This document shows, one piece after another, positions 9,901-20,300 of a stretch of 64,000 nucleotides of DNA (position 1 is its first letter; the number at the start of each line of letters is the position of its first letter). The notes under the pieces are model-generated. The model worked only from the letters and a program-made list of their open reading frames with translations. It was not told the origin of the DNA and ran no database searches. Source of the stretch: Plotosus lineatus (Eukaryota; Chordata; Actinopteri; Siluriformes; Plotosidae). Location: the NCBI GenBank assembly GCA_024760905.1, contig CM045750.1, forward strand, positions 12,316,919-12,380,918. The letters run 5' to 3'. Made by a program: the position numbers and the translations under genes.

Positions 9901-11473
9901 AGCTAACGACACCTTGCTAAGTTATTATCACTGCTTTGTGAGTGAGCTCCGGAAGGCCAACATCACCCCAGTGGTCACTCTTTGGCACCACACTGGAAAA
10001 CTCTCCAGCCTGCCAGTGCCACTGGAGACCAAAGGAGGTTGGCAATGTGAAGAGACGGTGCAGGCCTTTGCTTGTTATGCTAGACTGTGTTTTCAGAGGC
10101 TCGGGGATCACGTTAAGTTGTGGATAACGCTGAACGAACCCAATGACGAAGATCTTGGCTATGCAGTAGGACATGAGCTGCTTCGCGCCCATGCGCTAGC
10201 CTGGCATGTGTATGACAGTGAGTTTCGCCAGTTACAAGGTGGTAAAATCTCTTTGGTGCTGCATATGGACTGGGTCGAACCTGCGTTTTCTTTCAACCGA
10301 GAAGACATGGCCCCTGCAAAGCGAGTACTGGATCTACGTGTGGGCTGGTTCGCAGAGCCCATCTTCGGCAGTGGAGACTATCCACCAACAATGCGTCAGT
10401 GGCTCCAGCAGCGAAATTCTATCGACCTGTTTAACTACCACTTACCCACATTCAGCGAGGAGGATCATAAACGAGTTAAAGGCACCTACGACTTCTTCGC
10501 GCTCAGCCACTTCACAACCTCCATGGTATATGATGAAGTGGAGGATAAGTACCTGTTCAAGGACACGTTAGAGGTGCAGCTGATTTCAGATGTAACCTGG
10601 ATAATGTCTCCAAGGCGTAACTCTCCAGTGGTCCCATGGGGGCTACGGAAGGCCCTCAACTGGATTGCTTCACATTATAAAGGCGTTCCTATTTATATCA
10701 TGGCCAATGGTGTCCAAGAAGACACAGCCAGATTCAAAGACAGTCTACGGGTTTACTATCTGTACAACTATATTAATGAGGCTTTAAAAGGTAAGATCAC
10801 GCCTACTTTGTTTGGTACTCAGGGAGCCATATAAATAACAGTAGATCACACGTGCTTGCACTTTCATGCTGTTTAATGCAGAACAGTTCACTGAGGTTTA
10901 ATGACGGTGCATCAAGTACATTAGAAGAAAAATACCACTGAAGCCAATTAATCATTACACATCACAGGCGAACCCAAGTTCACCGACCTTCAGTGAGTCA
11001 CACAACACCGGTGTGAGCCATGCAGGAATTTCACAATGGCAGAGGACTTTATTTAACTACTGCTGCTTAGTTGACTTTATCTTGTTTATTTGCAATCAGG
11101 TTCGTGTATTAATAGTTTTACAATCTTTTTTTTTTTTTCCCCTCCAGCATACGCACTGGATGGCGTCAACTTGAAAGGTTACTTTGCCTACGCATTTAAC
11201 GACCGCCACGACCCAGGCTTTGGGATGTATGGCAATGTGCAGGAGGAGCACATAGTCAAATCATCTCTAACCCACTACAAAAAAATTATTGCCAATAATG
11301 GGTTCTCAGTTCCTGGTAGTCCCCCACAACACTGTTCCCACACACCTGAACACTCATCTGTGTATCGCGTGCTGACCAAGCGCCCTGTTCTGGGCTTCAT
11401 CTCTTTGGTCGTTTCTGCAATGCTCATGTCTCTGGGTGTTGTTATACACTACTGCCTGAAAAGACTTAAGTAA
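1695..11473 (+). CDS. kl: alpha-klotho (kl), exons 2-5, 5'-partial
   Basis: Klotho is a type I membrane protein with two glycosidase-like domains, KL1 and KL2. It is the co-receptor that lets FGF23 signal through FGFR1. Coding exons at 1695-2205, 4295-4563, 9668-10790 and 11148-11473 join in frame to 742 codons plus stop; exon 1 (signal peptide and first part of KL1) precedes the window. Against remembered human KL, the segments around [29 protein letters not shown], WITLNEP and VPWGLRK align without gaps of note. The adjacent rfc3 and stard13 favour alpha-klotho over beta-klotho, as human KL sits with STARD13 and RFC3. KL1 keeps the nucleophile-position Glu (2115-2117). KL2 keeps the acid/base Glu (10136-10138) but has Ala at the nucleophile position (10703-10705), so it is expected to be a pseudo-enzyme. 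The last exon encodes a hydrophobic membrane segment and a very short basic tail. Confidence 0.93.
2755..3570. repeat. CT-rich compound minisatellite
   Basis: The tract is (CT)n interspersed with recurring words: tttcacactctacttctc, tatctgtctgtctc and cacacactcg. The word cacacactcg recurs near 2848, 2988, 3149 and 3325, giving a period of about 140-175 bp. A pure (CA)n block sits at 3362-3414. Long plus-strand polypyrimidine in the transcribed strand of kl intron 2. Confidence 0.9.
3640..3928 (-). mobile_element. SINE-1 copy (tRNA head, L2-type tail)
   Basis: This is an aged copy of the window's commonest SINE, called SINE-1 here. Read on the minus strand, the tRNA-like head is at the 3928 end and the tail (attaggattaaacggtt-like) at the 3640 end. 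The order of shared words matches the clean copies at 22748-23096 and 48913-49264. Confidence 0.8.
4295..4563 (+). CDS. kl: kl exon 3 (end of KL1 and inter-domain linker)
   Basis: The acceptor is ttctcttcttag and the donor is gtacag at 4564. The single G from exon 2 plus CA gives Ala, then [20 protein letters not shown], matching human [20 protein letters not shown] at equal spacing. The exon closes KL1, runs through [16 protein letters not shown] (the linker between domains), and starts KL2 at [15 protein letters not shown]. It ends in phase 0. Confidence 0.93.
4837..5178 (+). mobile_element. SINE-2 copy (second tRNA-headed family)
   Basis: The head reads ggtggcgtagtggttgg and is followed by the family words 'gtttcctctgggtgccccgg', 'tctcccacagtccaaa' and 'ctaattggctg'. 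It is interrupted by (TG)n at 5032-5066. The tail ends in a degenerate 'gattaaggattcggc'. SINE-2 has an RNA polymerase III A-box-like TGGCGTAGTGG; a cleaner copy is at 23754-24090. Confidence 0.75.
5922..6793. mobile_element. Mariner-like element carrying an internal hAT insertion
   Basis: The left end cagtggtaccttgtctaacg and right end aagtcaaggtaccattg are imperfect inverted repeats, flanked by TA at 5920-5921 and 6794-6795. The internal region is AT-rich with (ATA)n and no transposase ORF. A hAT element at 6295-6599 is inserted within it. End-relatives start at 52875 and 63672. Confidence 0.75.
6295..6599 (+). mobile_element. Non-autonomous hAT element inside the mariner-like element
   Basis: It starts cagtgcttcttaaatagtgg and ends aattgagaagcactg, the same family as 242-853 but about half as long. 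The flanks cacaaggc (6287-6294) and cacaaagc (6600-6607) match at 7 of 8 bases, a clear hAT target-site duplication. Confidence 0.85.
7230..7560 (+). repeat. Possible solo-LTR-like fragment
   Basis: The segment holds a TATA-like ttctataaagac (about 7301-7312) and, about 170 bp later, aataaa followed by a T/G-rich stretch, which is the order seen in retroelement LTRs. I find no matching second LTR, coding region or clean terminal TG..CA, so this is a weak call. Confidence 0.25.
7600..7724. mobile_element. Right end of a mariner-like element
   Basis: The end reads ttcgagtaccacggtaccactg near 7701-7722, resembling the inverse of the cagtggtacct ends seen at 5922, 52875 and 63672. No matching left end was located. 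Confidence 0.5.
7777..8117 (-). mobile_element. SINE-1 copy with target-site duplication
   Basis: A near-complete minus-strand SINE-1. It is flanked by aataaccaggtatc (763-776 of this kilobase, i.e. 7763-7776) and aataatcaggtatc (8118-8131), a 14-bp duplication with one mismatch. The tRNA-like head lies at the 8117 end. Confidence 0.9.
8614..8850. mobile_element. Tc1-like MITE
   Basis: The element is a near-palindrome: it starts caggtccttctcaaaaaatt and ends in the inverse, ttttttgagaagcactag, flanked by TA. The ends match a common fish Tc1-like family that I recall. No transposase remains. Confidence 0.75.
9268..9642. mobile_element. Tc1-like element remnant abutting kl exon 4
   Basis: The left end is caggtccttctaaaaaaatg and the right end is aattttttgaggactag, flanked by TA at 9266-9267 and 9643-9644. 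The same family as 8614-8850, with transposon 5' leader sequence but no ORF. Its right end lies 25 bp before exon 4. Confidence 0.75.
9668..10790 (+). CDS. kl: kl exon 4 (most of KL2)
   Basis: The acceptor is gtgtcaacag and the donor is gtaaga at 10791 (phase 1). The exon opens [18 protein letters not shown], aligned with the human start of KL2, including the region that forms the FGFR-binding arm in the human structure. It contains [22 protein letters not shown] (acid/base Glu at 10136-10138), [51 protein letters not shown] and IYIMANG. The nucleophile position is Ala (10703-10705); human KL has Ser there. Human zinc ligand Cys739 aligns with Phe (10286-10288). The ATG upstream at 9632 is in the intron and is not a start. 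Confidence 0.93.
10791..11147 (+). other. kl: kl intron 4
   Basis: A short phase 1 intron of 357 bp, ending in a strong polypyrimidine tract (ttttttttttcccctccag). No repeat or gene is recognised in it. Confidence 0.9.
11148..11473 (+). CDS. kl: kl exon 5 (KL2 C-terminus, membrane segment)
   Basis: It begins with CA completing Ala, then [20 protein letters not shown], equivalent to human [20 protein letters not shown]. After [12 protein letters not shown], a Cys/Ser-rich stalk leads to a hydrophobic segment ([20 protein letters not shown]) and a short basic tail ending CLKRLK. TAA is at 11471-11473. The stalk is where klotho is normally shed from cells, but I cannot place a cleavage site. 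Confidence 0.93.
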
Positions 11474-11782
11474 CCAGAATGCAAAAGGAAGCCTGACCTA
11501 TTTTCAGCTACTGCAGCAAGTCTCCTGGCTGTTGAATTCAATTATACACTGTAAACAAGTAAATTATAACTTTTGTAACTTACAAAATATAAATGCTTGG
11601 GTTGCATTTTACAGTGAAGGATTTGCATTGATGTTATCAGGTACTACAATGTTTTATGGGAACACACAACCAGTAGATGCAACTATTCAGGGATCCCAGC
11701 AAGGTTTAGAAAAAAAATAGAGGAAACGGGTTCGGAAATAGAGGAAATGAAATATTTCAGCTGGGGGTCAAGGGGGCATACA

Positions 11783-12022
11783 TGTGAGGTGCTCCACCGA
11801 ATGTAGACGCTTGTCGCAAGTGACCTATGGTGCTTGTGAGATAAAGCATGGCTTATTCGGACTTCTGATCTTTCAAGTGATCAAGTGCGCGTTGAATACT
11901 TGTTTAGTACTCAACCTTCACTCGCTCACTTGAAACATCGGAAGTCCGATAAGCCGCGCTTTATCTCACAACCACCATACGTCACTTGTGACAAGTGCCT
12001 ACAGTCAGTGGAGCACCTCACA
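11783..12022. mobile_element. Foldback element with about 105-bp inverted arms
   Basis: The left arm begins tgtgaggtgctccac (11783-11797) and the right arm ends gtggagcacctcaca (12008-12022). Read inward, the arms pair at most positions for about 105 bp (for example gagataaagc with gctttatctc and cggacttc with gaagtccg), leaving a short loop near 11890-11915. A diverged, incomplete relative is at about 60285-60420. Confidence 0.85.
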
Positions 12023-12387
12023 CATTATAAATAATTATCACTTTGGTGAGTAAAAATGGCGGAATTCCGCTAAATAGCGGAGATCTGGGATCCCTAAACG
12101 ATTACAGGCTTACTATTACTTATTACAAAGTGTAAACCCACTAATACCAAGTGTCCAAGAGTACCGGTAAACACCCAGCAGTGTCCAAAGTGTTTATTCT
12201 CAACTGGCATGGAGGCCATTAAAAAAAAAAAAAAAAAAATTATACTGCTCTTAATTACTGGCCATGTTCTACAATGGCCTTGATACGTGTTAACCTGTAT
12301 ATTTCATTAAGAAAACTTACAGCACTTTAATAATCATATCTATTGTTCTAAATATCTGTGGTGAATTTTTGTGAAAATTTCTATGAA

Positions 12388-12393
12388 AATAAA
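12388..12393 (+). terminator. kl: Candidate kl polyadenylation signal
   Basis: This canonical AATAAA is about 0.9 kb after the kl stop codon. I saw no canonical hexamer nearer; a TATAAA variant is near 11588, and another AATAAA at 12556-12561 would overlap the rfc3 coding end. Use of this site would place the foldback element inside the kl 3' UTR. Confidence 0.4.
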
Positions 12394-12515
12394 ATAGATG
12401 TTCTGCACTCCATTAAAAACTATATATATAAAATCCCTCACTCCTTTACCCAAAATATATCTTCTGTTAACATGAACACAAAGATGAACCCAGTGAAACA
12501 TTATCAAAGGTTACA

Positions 12516-12521
12516 TTTATT
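12516..12521 (-). terminator. rfc3: rfc3 polyadenylation signal
   Basis: Plus-strand tttatt reads AATAAA on the minus strand, about 43 bp past the rfc3 stop codon. It implies a very short 3' UTR. Confidence 0.65.
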
Positions 12522-12563
12522 ACATAGAAAATTTGCACTCACTTGTAAGAGACAAAAATAAAA

Positions 12564-12755
12564 TCAGAACATCAAGTTGTCCAGTCCATCCTCCATAAAT
12601 TTTTTATAAATGGCCATAAATTTGGCGACGAAGGCCTCCAGGTGGTAAATAGCTTTGTTTCCCAAATGTAGTCGGTGTTCATAGAATGCTGCCATCTCAG
12701 CCACCTCAGGTTTCAGATGGCCATCACAGTTACTGAGCAGCTCAGACACAAGGCT
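12564..12755 (-). CDS. rfc3: rfc3 exon 9 (C-terminal collar)
   Basis: The acceptor reads TTTAG on the minus strand. It encodes [20 protein letters not shown] through [23 protein letters not shown] and the TGA at 12564-12566. This is the helical collar segment that holds the RFC pentamer together. Confidence 0.96.
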   Translation of the reverse strand, partial: SLVSELLSNCDGHLKPEVAEMAAFYEHRLHLGNKAIYHLEAFVAKFMAIYKKFMEDGLDNLMF

Positions 12756-15700
12756 CTAAACAGTACAGGGACACAAAATGTGCGTCAAGTGAACAGAATT
12801 ATAACTGAACAGATTTAAGCAGCTCTGAACTGGTGAGCACATACGAGAGCGTGATCAATAACACCAATTAATACTCCACCTTCATGATAAGTTCTGCTGG
12901 AATGCAATGAGTCAGTAGCTCGTAAAGTCGTGACCGAACCTCCAAAAGTCTTGAGAAATAAACAAATTAAGATTTACATCAATTATTTTTATTTACATCA
13001 TAGCCATAAAATCAATTATGTATAAACACATTTCCAAATTAAGTTAAATCATCATAGTGGCGCTTCTTCACAGGCATGGATCAGGTCTTGGGAAATTTTT
13101 CCCAAATCCGTGGACCGCAGAGAAAACATACTGTACAAAGGCTGCCATGTCGCCAATTAAAATCAGATCAGCGAGTGAAAGGCGGTGAAAAGAAAACTCA
13201 GTGTTAACCTGATTCCGCTCTTAAAGGAGCAGCATAACTGTCATTACGCTGGCCTTGGACGCCTATCAACAGAGACATTTATTAGGCGCTCTGCCTTTCA
13301 ACAGTGCCTAAATATTGATATAACAGTCGTCATAGTAAACAACAGTTGCGCCGGTGGCGTAATGGTTAGAGTGCTGCGCTCATGATCGGGAGGTTGTGTG
13401 TTCGAATCCCAGTTAGACCCCCACTGTGCTAAGACCCCCGGGCAAGGTCTCAACCACAAGTGTGCCTCTGTTCATCCAGCAGTATAAATGGGAACCAGAA
13501 AAATATACTGGGAAGGTAACCTGCGATGGACTAGTGCCCCATCCTGGACGAGTTGAACTCCTATTCGCTTCACGCTACAGAAACCGGGGATAAGCACCGG
13601 CCCAATGAGCCACCCGGCTCGGGTGTAAAAAGCCCAAAGGACTATCTATAGTAAACAACAGTGTAAAAGCACAACAGCCGTAGGTGGTACAATGACAATA
13701 TGGGCCACAATCATCTAAGAGTTTGCAAGCTGGCGCCTCAGAGAGCTGACTGAGACGGAGGTATGGCATACATTCTCTTCCTGGACAGTCACAAGCAACA
13801 TTAGCCAATCATTAATCTGCAAGCTCCCAGAGTGCGTTCCTCCGAGTGGAAAAACATGCTTACGTCGTCCTCCTGGTGACCTTCCGTGTGATGGAGAAGA
13901 ACTCCTTGACAGGTAGAATGAGCCACAACAACATTATTCATTTACTTATTTATTCAGTATGTGTTATTATTAAAACTGCCTAGCTGTCTCATTACACGTC
14001 GCTAGATTCCATTTTTTTTTTTTTTCATTTTAATCAGTACAGATTCACAGCAATGTTTACTTGGACAGAGGTGTCTATTCCTAAATAATTTAACACACAG
14101 CCGTGATTGTTCAACAAGCGTAACTTGTCATGATGTCCAGAAAAACCCGAGACATACAGTGTACTAACCTCTGTGGGCTCTGCTGGTTGACGATGGCATT
14201 AGCTGTCTCTCTCAGGTACACTTCCCAATCTGTTTCAGGGATTTCCTGATCTGCTGAGAAAGGATACCTGAAGACAGGCACAGAAAAAGCTCAGACCCCG
14301 CCCCTCGCAGAGGGTACTGTTCATATAAACAAAGTTTTCTTTCTTCAAACTATTAAAGGTTTTAGGAAGTATATAGAGCTGAACAGATTTATTAGACCAC
14401 CTGTCACAAATGCAAATCCAAAAATATTCTTGGCCATGGATGTATTCAGAAAAAAAAAATTAATAACAGTATGGCGCTCTACATCCAGTCTCGCCCACTC
14501 AGTCACTGGCCATCACTCACTGTTGCACTCGACAGGTCTCACACATGAGAAGAGCCTTGCGAAGGTTGCGGCCCGACTTCTCAGCGATCTGTTTGGCCAG
14601 TTCAGACGGGAGAAGCAGCCCTTCCTTTTTGCACACACTCATCAGAACACCGCACACCTGAAACAGAGGATGCATCGCGTTACGTATGCCTAATGGATTC
14701 TATCGGACGAGCCCCCAATTTTGTTACATATGGAATTTAGAAGTAAATTGCCCCATGAAACCAGTAAAGCACGACAGACCACGACATAAACGATATACAA
14801 TTTAATAATATAAACTGGGCAAGGCAAAATAATACTTTCAGCTTAAAGCTCAACCAAAATACAAATTAAACAAAAGGTCCCATAGTCACCAAGCACCTGC
14901 AGCAAGGTAAATTTAGAAGCGGCGCTCACACTGGCGGGGAAAGGTTTGTAATCCCGCATTAGACAGAAACAAATGATTAAAATCCTTGCGTTGGCTGTGG
15001 GTGAACGTGGATGATGGACTTTGGCATTGAAGTCCCGAACGACGAAACTTTGGTGAAGTTTCCATGATCTGCCTTGGATGAGATGAGCCGCCGCGATGAG
15101 TTTCCTTAGGGAGCTGCGTGCCGAAAAGACCCGAAAAGACTGGAAGAGGCTGCACAAGACAGGAAGAGGCTGTAACCTCCCCAAAGTTCCAGAATATTCT
15201 ATTCTCGAAGTTTCTGAATAACCTGACCCGCCACCAGGGCGCATGCGCAACTAGGTCAATCTCGAAGTTTCCAGACCCCCTTACAGCCGAGTTATAACAT
15301 GTGACACTAGTTACAGCGCAATCTGAATCTTATTATGTACACCGTTTTCACACTCAGATTTATATACATGCCCCTAACAACCGAAACTGGAAAGTCACAC
15401 ACAAAAGTCCTCAGTGAACACTGTGACGTCTTCTGACATCCACCATGAGGTAAGATCATAACATACTGAAGTTATGGACATCAAACGATCCTGTGATTAA
15501 GAAATGTGATTTACTTTTTTTATCGAAACAGTAAAAATCGACAGAGATTCAGATGCTCCTACCCAAAAGACCATTTAAAAAAAAAAAAAAAAAAATCACC
15601 AAATTTGACTGAAACAGGGTCAAAGTGATCCATGTACAACCAAAACTGAGTTCATCCTCAGGAGAACCTGGTCACCAAACTTGTTTTCACATTACAGGGA

Positions 15701-17256
15701 TCCCTCACTTTCCGTGGTTAATGGGGACCGAGACCCCTGCAACCACCGATTTCTGCGAAGTTGGATCGGCCCTCCTGACTGACGTATACGTACATGTACA
15801 GTATATGTGTATATAATATCAATAAATACATATTCAACACTATAAAAGCAATTAAACAATCAAAAATAATGCATAAGATGTAAATAAAATATAAATGAAC
15901 ACAAAGTCGCGCGCACACGCTCAGATGCGTACCTCACATAAAAATGCATGTCCAGACGCTCCCCAGCTTACAAACGAGTTAAGTTCCAGGTGGCCGTTCG
16001 TTAGATGAATTTGTTCGTAAGTTGATACAGGGCATTCCTTAGAGGGGAACGTATGTTTAAACAGTGTATAAGTAACCTATATGAGTTTGTACTGGATACA
16101 ATCTCTCTCTCTCTCTCTCTCTCTTTACATAATCAACTGTACATTATCAATATCATTATGTCCCGTGTTTAAACTTCTGGTTCCTCTCAAGCACAGCACA
16201 GTGGATCTGATCATATTTACAGAGTTTCACTCTTATGAAGTTCATTATAATACTGGAGTCAATTTGTTTCTTCTTTGAAACTTTTGGTAGGAGTTCAGAA
16301 ATGTATTATTCTGCTTCTCTGGTGTAAAGCACGTGTCATCCACTCCTCTGCCGGAGCCTCTTATTAAATGTACCTCAGGATAATGTTTAATCATATTTAA
16401 TACCTATATTTATGATACATCTTTCTATAGATTTTGTTCATTTTGTTCCATTTCTCTTACTACTTGTTCTTCAATTTTATTTCACTTTCGACCTCGGACA
16501 GCCCTGTTTGTATCTTCAGATGTTCGTAAAACGAATGTTCGTAAGTGGGGAACATCTGTAGTTTTGTTGGGTTGTTTTTTGTTTTGTTTATTTGGGGGTT
16601 TTGCATAATTGGCCTCGTTTTGCAGCATTTTCCTTAACTTACTCCCCTATTTTCCTTATTTTTAAAAATTTTCTATGAATATTTTTGAAAAACCCGCGAT
16701 GCACCGAAGTCACAGAAACTGAAGCATGAAGTAGCGAGGGATCACTGCATATCCATTTAATATCACAATAACAAGTTTTGACAAGCTGGATATGGAAAAC
16801 AAGGTCCTATTTGCACCTGATGGGGACCCACACACCAAATTTGGTGAGTCAATCTAATGTCCTTCCAAAGTTATTACACTAATAAGCAATACAGTTGAAA
16901 CCCATTTCGGTACAGAACAAAAACAATTTAAACAAATAACACCTGACAAGTAAAAACTTAAGCGACATGAAACAATGTTCAGAGGGAAGAGCTTTCTTTC
17001 TAGATAGCTTGACATATAGAAGTGTTAGTGCTGTTCTTTTCAGTTTTCATGATGTACAACAGTGCTCAGAGAACTGTATTTAGATTTTTATCCCATAAGT
17101 GTTTTATTACTGTAGGCTATTTCGTTGACTGAGCAGGAGGCTATCAGTAGAACTGACCAATACGAGTACGTGAATCATCAGCTCCCAATTGCAGAGTTTG
17201 TGATTCATCCTTGATGGTTACACATCTTGAACAATTTCAAGTGAACTGTTAGAAAG

Positions 17257-17301
<45 letters not shown>

Positions 17302-20300
17302 GTTCCTACAGAGGATTTAAGAACTTTACCTGTCTATGAGTCACGGATGGTAAAGTATGGATGTGGATGGTCATATTTGGAAGCTGTAATAAGTGATGCT
17401 TTGTGATGTGAGGAGCTCAGTTGAGCCCAATGGTACTGCTAGTAGCTATGTTAGTAATAGATGTCACTTACTGAATGCTCTTGTTTAGTTGTGGAGCACC
17501 AGATTAATTTGTTAATGAGATGTAATATATTGGTACACGCCCCAGTGATGCTGTAGATGTATACAGTTGGTTTATTTCTTTATATAATTATCCCTCACTA
17601 GCAATGCTACTTAATGTAGTTATTTCTCCTTCGGTATGAATGCATTCTCAACATTGTTTTGGAATTAAAATGTTTTACTAATTCCCATAAGTTTTAGTGC
17701 ATTTCTATACCATAAGCCTCCACAAGAGGTCAAGCAAACCTGTTAATTATTCTTTTTTGGGTGCCATGCCAGAATTCTGGCGTAGGCGGCAGCAATAACA
17801 ATTTGTCATGGCTGTATATGAAGGGCAAAAAAATCCGCAGTAGAGGCCCAAAGCTCTTTCTGCAGGGTCTTTTTATTGAAACACCATCTCTAGCTAGCTG
17901 GCCGTTGACTCTAAAGGGTCCATCCGCCCTTTGATCGGTCTTGTTTTTATTCCTAATGGGTTGCTAGCCACCCTCCTCACCAAATTTGGAACCTGGTGGG
18001 GGAGCCAGTTTAGTCACCGACCACTCAACCACACAACAGGTTGTACTGACTTACGTGTTACGAGTAGCAGGGCAAAACCCGACCTGACTTTTTTGGTATT
18101 ACAGTACAGTATACTATTATCCTTACCACCCCCATTATCTTTAACAGTAACAATGCCATAAGAATTTATTTTACATTTAACCTAACATGTAGCTGTTTTA
18201 ATATGGAGATTCACACCATAAATTGGTGGCGTAGACGTTAGCAGGTCCACTTGGATTATAGTCGGCAAGGACATTTTTGAGTGGACTTTGGATGATCTTG
18301 TATGGGTCTCCTCCAGGTACTCTTGTTTCCTCCCACAGTCTAAAGATAGGGATAGGCACATTAAGCTAGTTGGCTGTTCCAAATTGGCCCCAAATGTGAG
18401 AGTGAATGACTGTACGTGTGTTTCCCTGTGATAGACCGGAGAGCTGTACATGGTGTACCCTGCTTTGCCTGCTCTTCTTTGTCCCGAGTCAGGTGAGAGA
18501 GGCTTCAGCCTTCATACGACCCTAATAGGACTAACTGTTTTGGCAAATGGATTAAGTGGTTAATTGTTGCATGAATATTTGTTTTATTCTTCATTTAGAT
18601 CTCTCTCTCTCTACAACTCAAGAAAGAAGGAACTTCCTGCTGCCTGTGTTCTGACAAACACAACCCAGGGAAGAAAAAAAAAATCACTGAACATGCCTAA
18701 ACCAGCTTCCTGCCAAACCTTATAACACATTATACTGTTAAGAAGCTGCTTCTGGTGTATTCATGAAGTGTAGACGGTTCGGTTGCCATTATTTCACCCA
18801 CTCCACCAGCTAACGAATGTAACCTCTCTGGCTTTCCATTGATGCGTTACATGTGATGCTGTGAAAGGTTAGTATAATTACCTCCTCAATGCTGGGCAAT
18901 GGCACTCTCACCGCCAGGCACCTGCTCCTGATGGGAGAAATCACTTTAGAGGTAGAGTTGCAGCACAGGATGATGCGACAGGTGCCCATGTACTTCTCCA
19001 TGGTGCGGCGCAGGGCATGCTGAGCATCTTTGGTGAGTCGGTCCACCTCCGTCAACAGCACCACTACAGTTAAGGCGAACTCATGAGAAATTCTGAACTT
19101 CTAAACATTTTTATGCTTATTAATTTTTATAAATATTTAAGTATTGTTAAAATCAGTATGACTTACTGGAGAGAACCAAGTGTAGAAATATACATAAACA
19201 GTACATTTACACAACCAATATTGATAAACATACATAAACATTCACAAAGCCATGTGGAATGTAATCTAAATGAAAATCTAGACTGACCTTTGAACTCTCG
19301 CTGTGTGCTGGATTGTATCTGCTGTGACTGAGCCACTGTTTTGACCAGCTCTTGAATGACCACACGGTCATAGTTTCCTGCATCACTATAAAAACAGACA
19401 CATCGATATTGTCAGGCACCAGTCGACCCATGAGAACAACGACCCCAGTCAAAAATAATGGCACCCCAAGTATATGTCAACTTACCTCGGATTTACTTCC
19501 AAATGGTAGTTACTGGCAATTGTGTTGATTTCAATCTTTTTCTTGGACGGAGCCTGTACAGGAAGTTACTTTTCTTACTTATCAGTCGAAAAATAAAAAA
19601 AGCTGTACTAAGATGGCAGGATCAATCATTCACTACATACAGACATCATCACTAGGTACTTCCCAACGTTTTAAATACTGCAGGCATTTTCAAAAGACAA
19701 CAATCGCACTTACTACAATAGACTGGTGTTCAATGCGGAGCTTCTCAACCCCTGCACCATACAGCTCACGGAGGAGACACATAATCCGGGTCTTTTTACC
19801 GGCACCAGATGGACCATAAACAAGCAGGTGTGGGAAATCGCCACATTGGACCTGAATAAAACAGTACAGGAAGTCGTCATGGTTAAATCATTCGGAGTGA
19901 CTACTTGTACGATACCATATTCCTATGAGGTTTTGATATTCGTACGGCATCTCGAAAAATGAGACGGCACAATATGATGCCAGGGGGCATATGATCCTGG
20001 GGAACATGCCTTTCTGAAATAGTGTACGAGAATTAAGTGTAATTGCACCTCCACTCCACTAGTTGGCAGTGGCGCTCTCATTGTCACGGTTTTTCCGCAT
20101 GAGCAAACAATATGAAGTGCAGTAGACAACCCCTCAGGAAACAACACGGGAAAATTTCTAACAGGAACGAAGAGAAACGGAGATAGTAAACATAAATAAG
20201 TTGAATGAGTTTAAATAAGGCTATATTTTTTATTTCAGGCACATTTATGCACTTTAAACATTTTCTCTTACAGATTAAAAAACAATGTTAAAGAAGTTTT

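Larger units (their letters stand above)
14658..18881 (-). other. rfc3: rfc3 intron 5
   Basis: About 4.2 kb. It holds the nested mariner-like elements at 15695-16747, an (AAT)n tract at about 17262-17300 and a SINE-2 copy at 18222-18570. Positions 14730-15690 and 16760-17260 show nothing I can name. A stretch near 15180-15270 is G/C-richer than its surroundings but has no supported feature. Confidence 0.8.

Noticed and set aside
1695..11473. beta-klotho (klb) as the identity of the first gene
   Set aside because: Sequence words (e.g. [29 protein letters not shown]) and the neighbours rfc3 and stard13 fit KL; human KLB sits beside RFC1.
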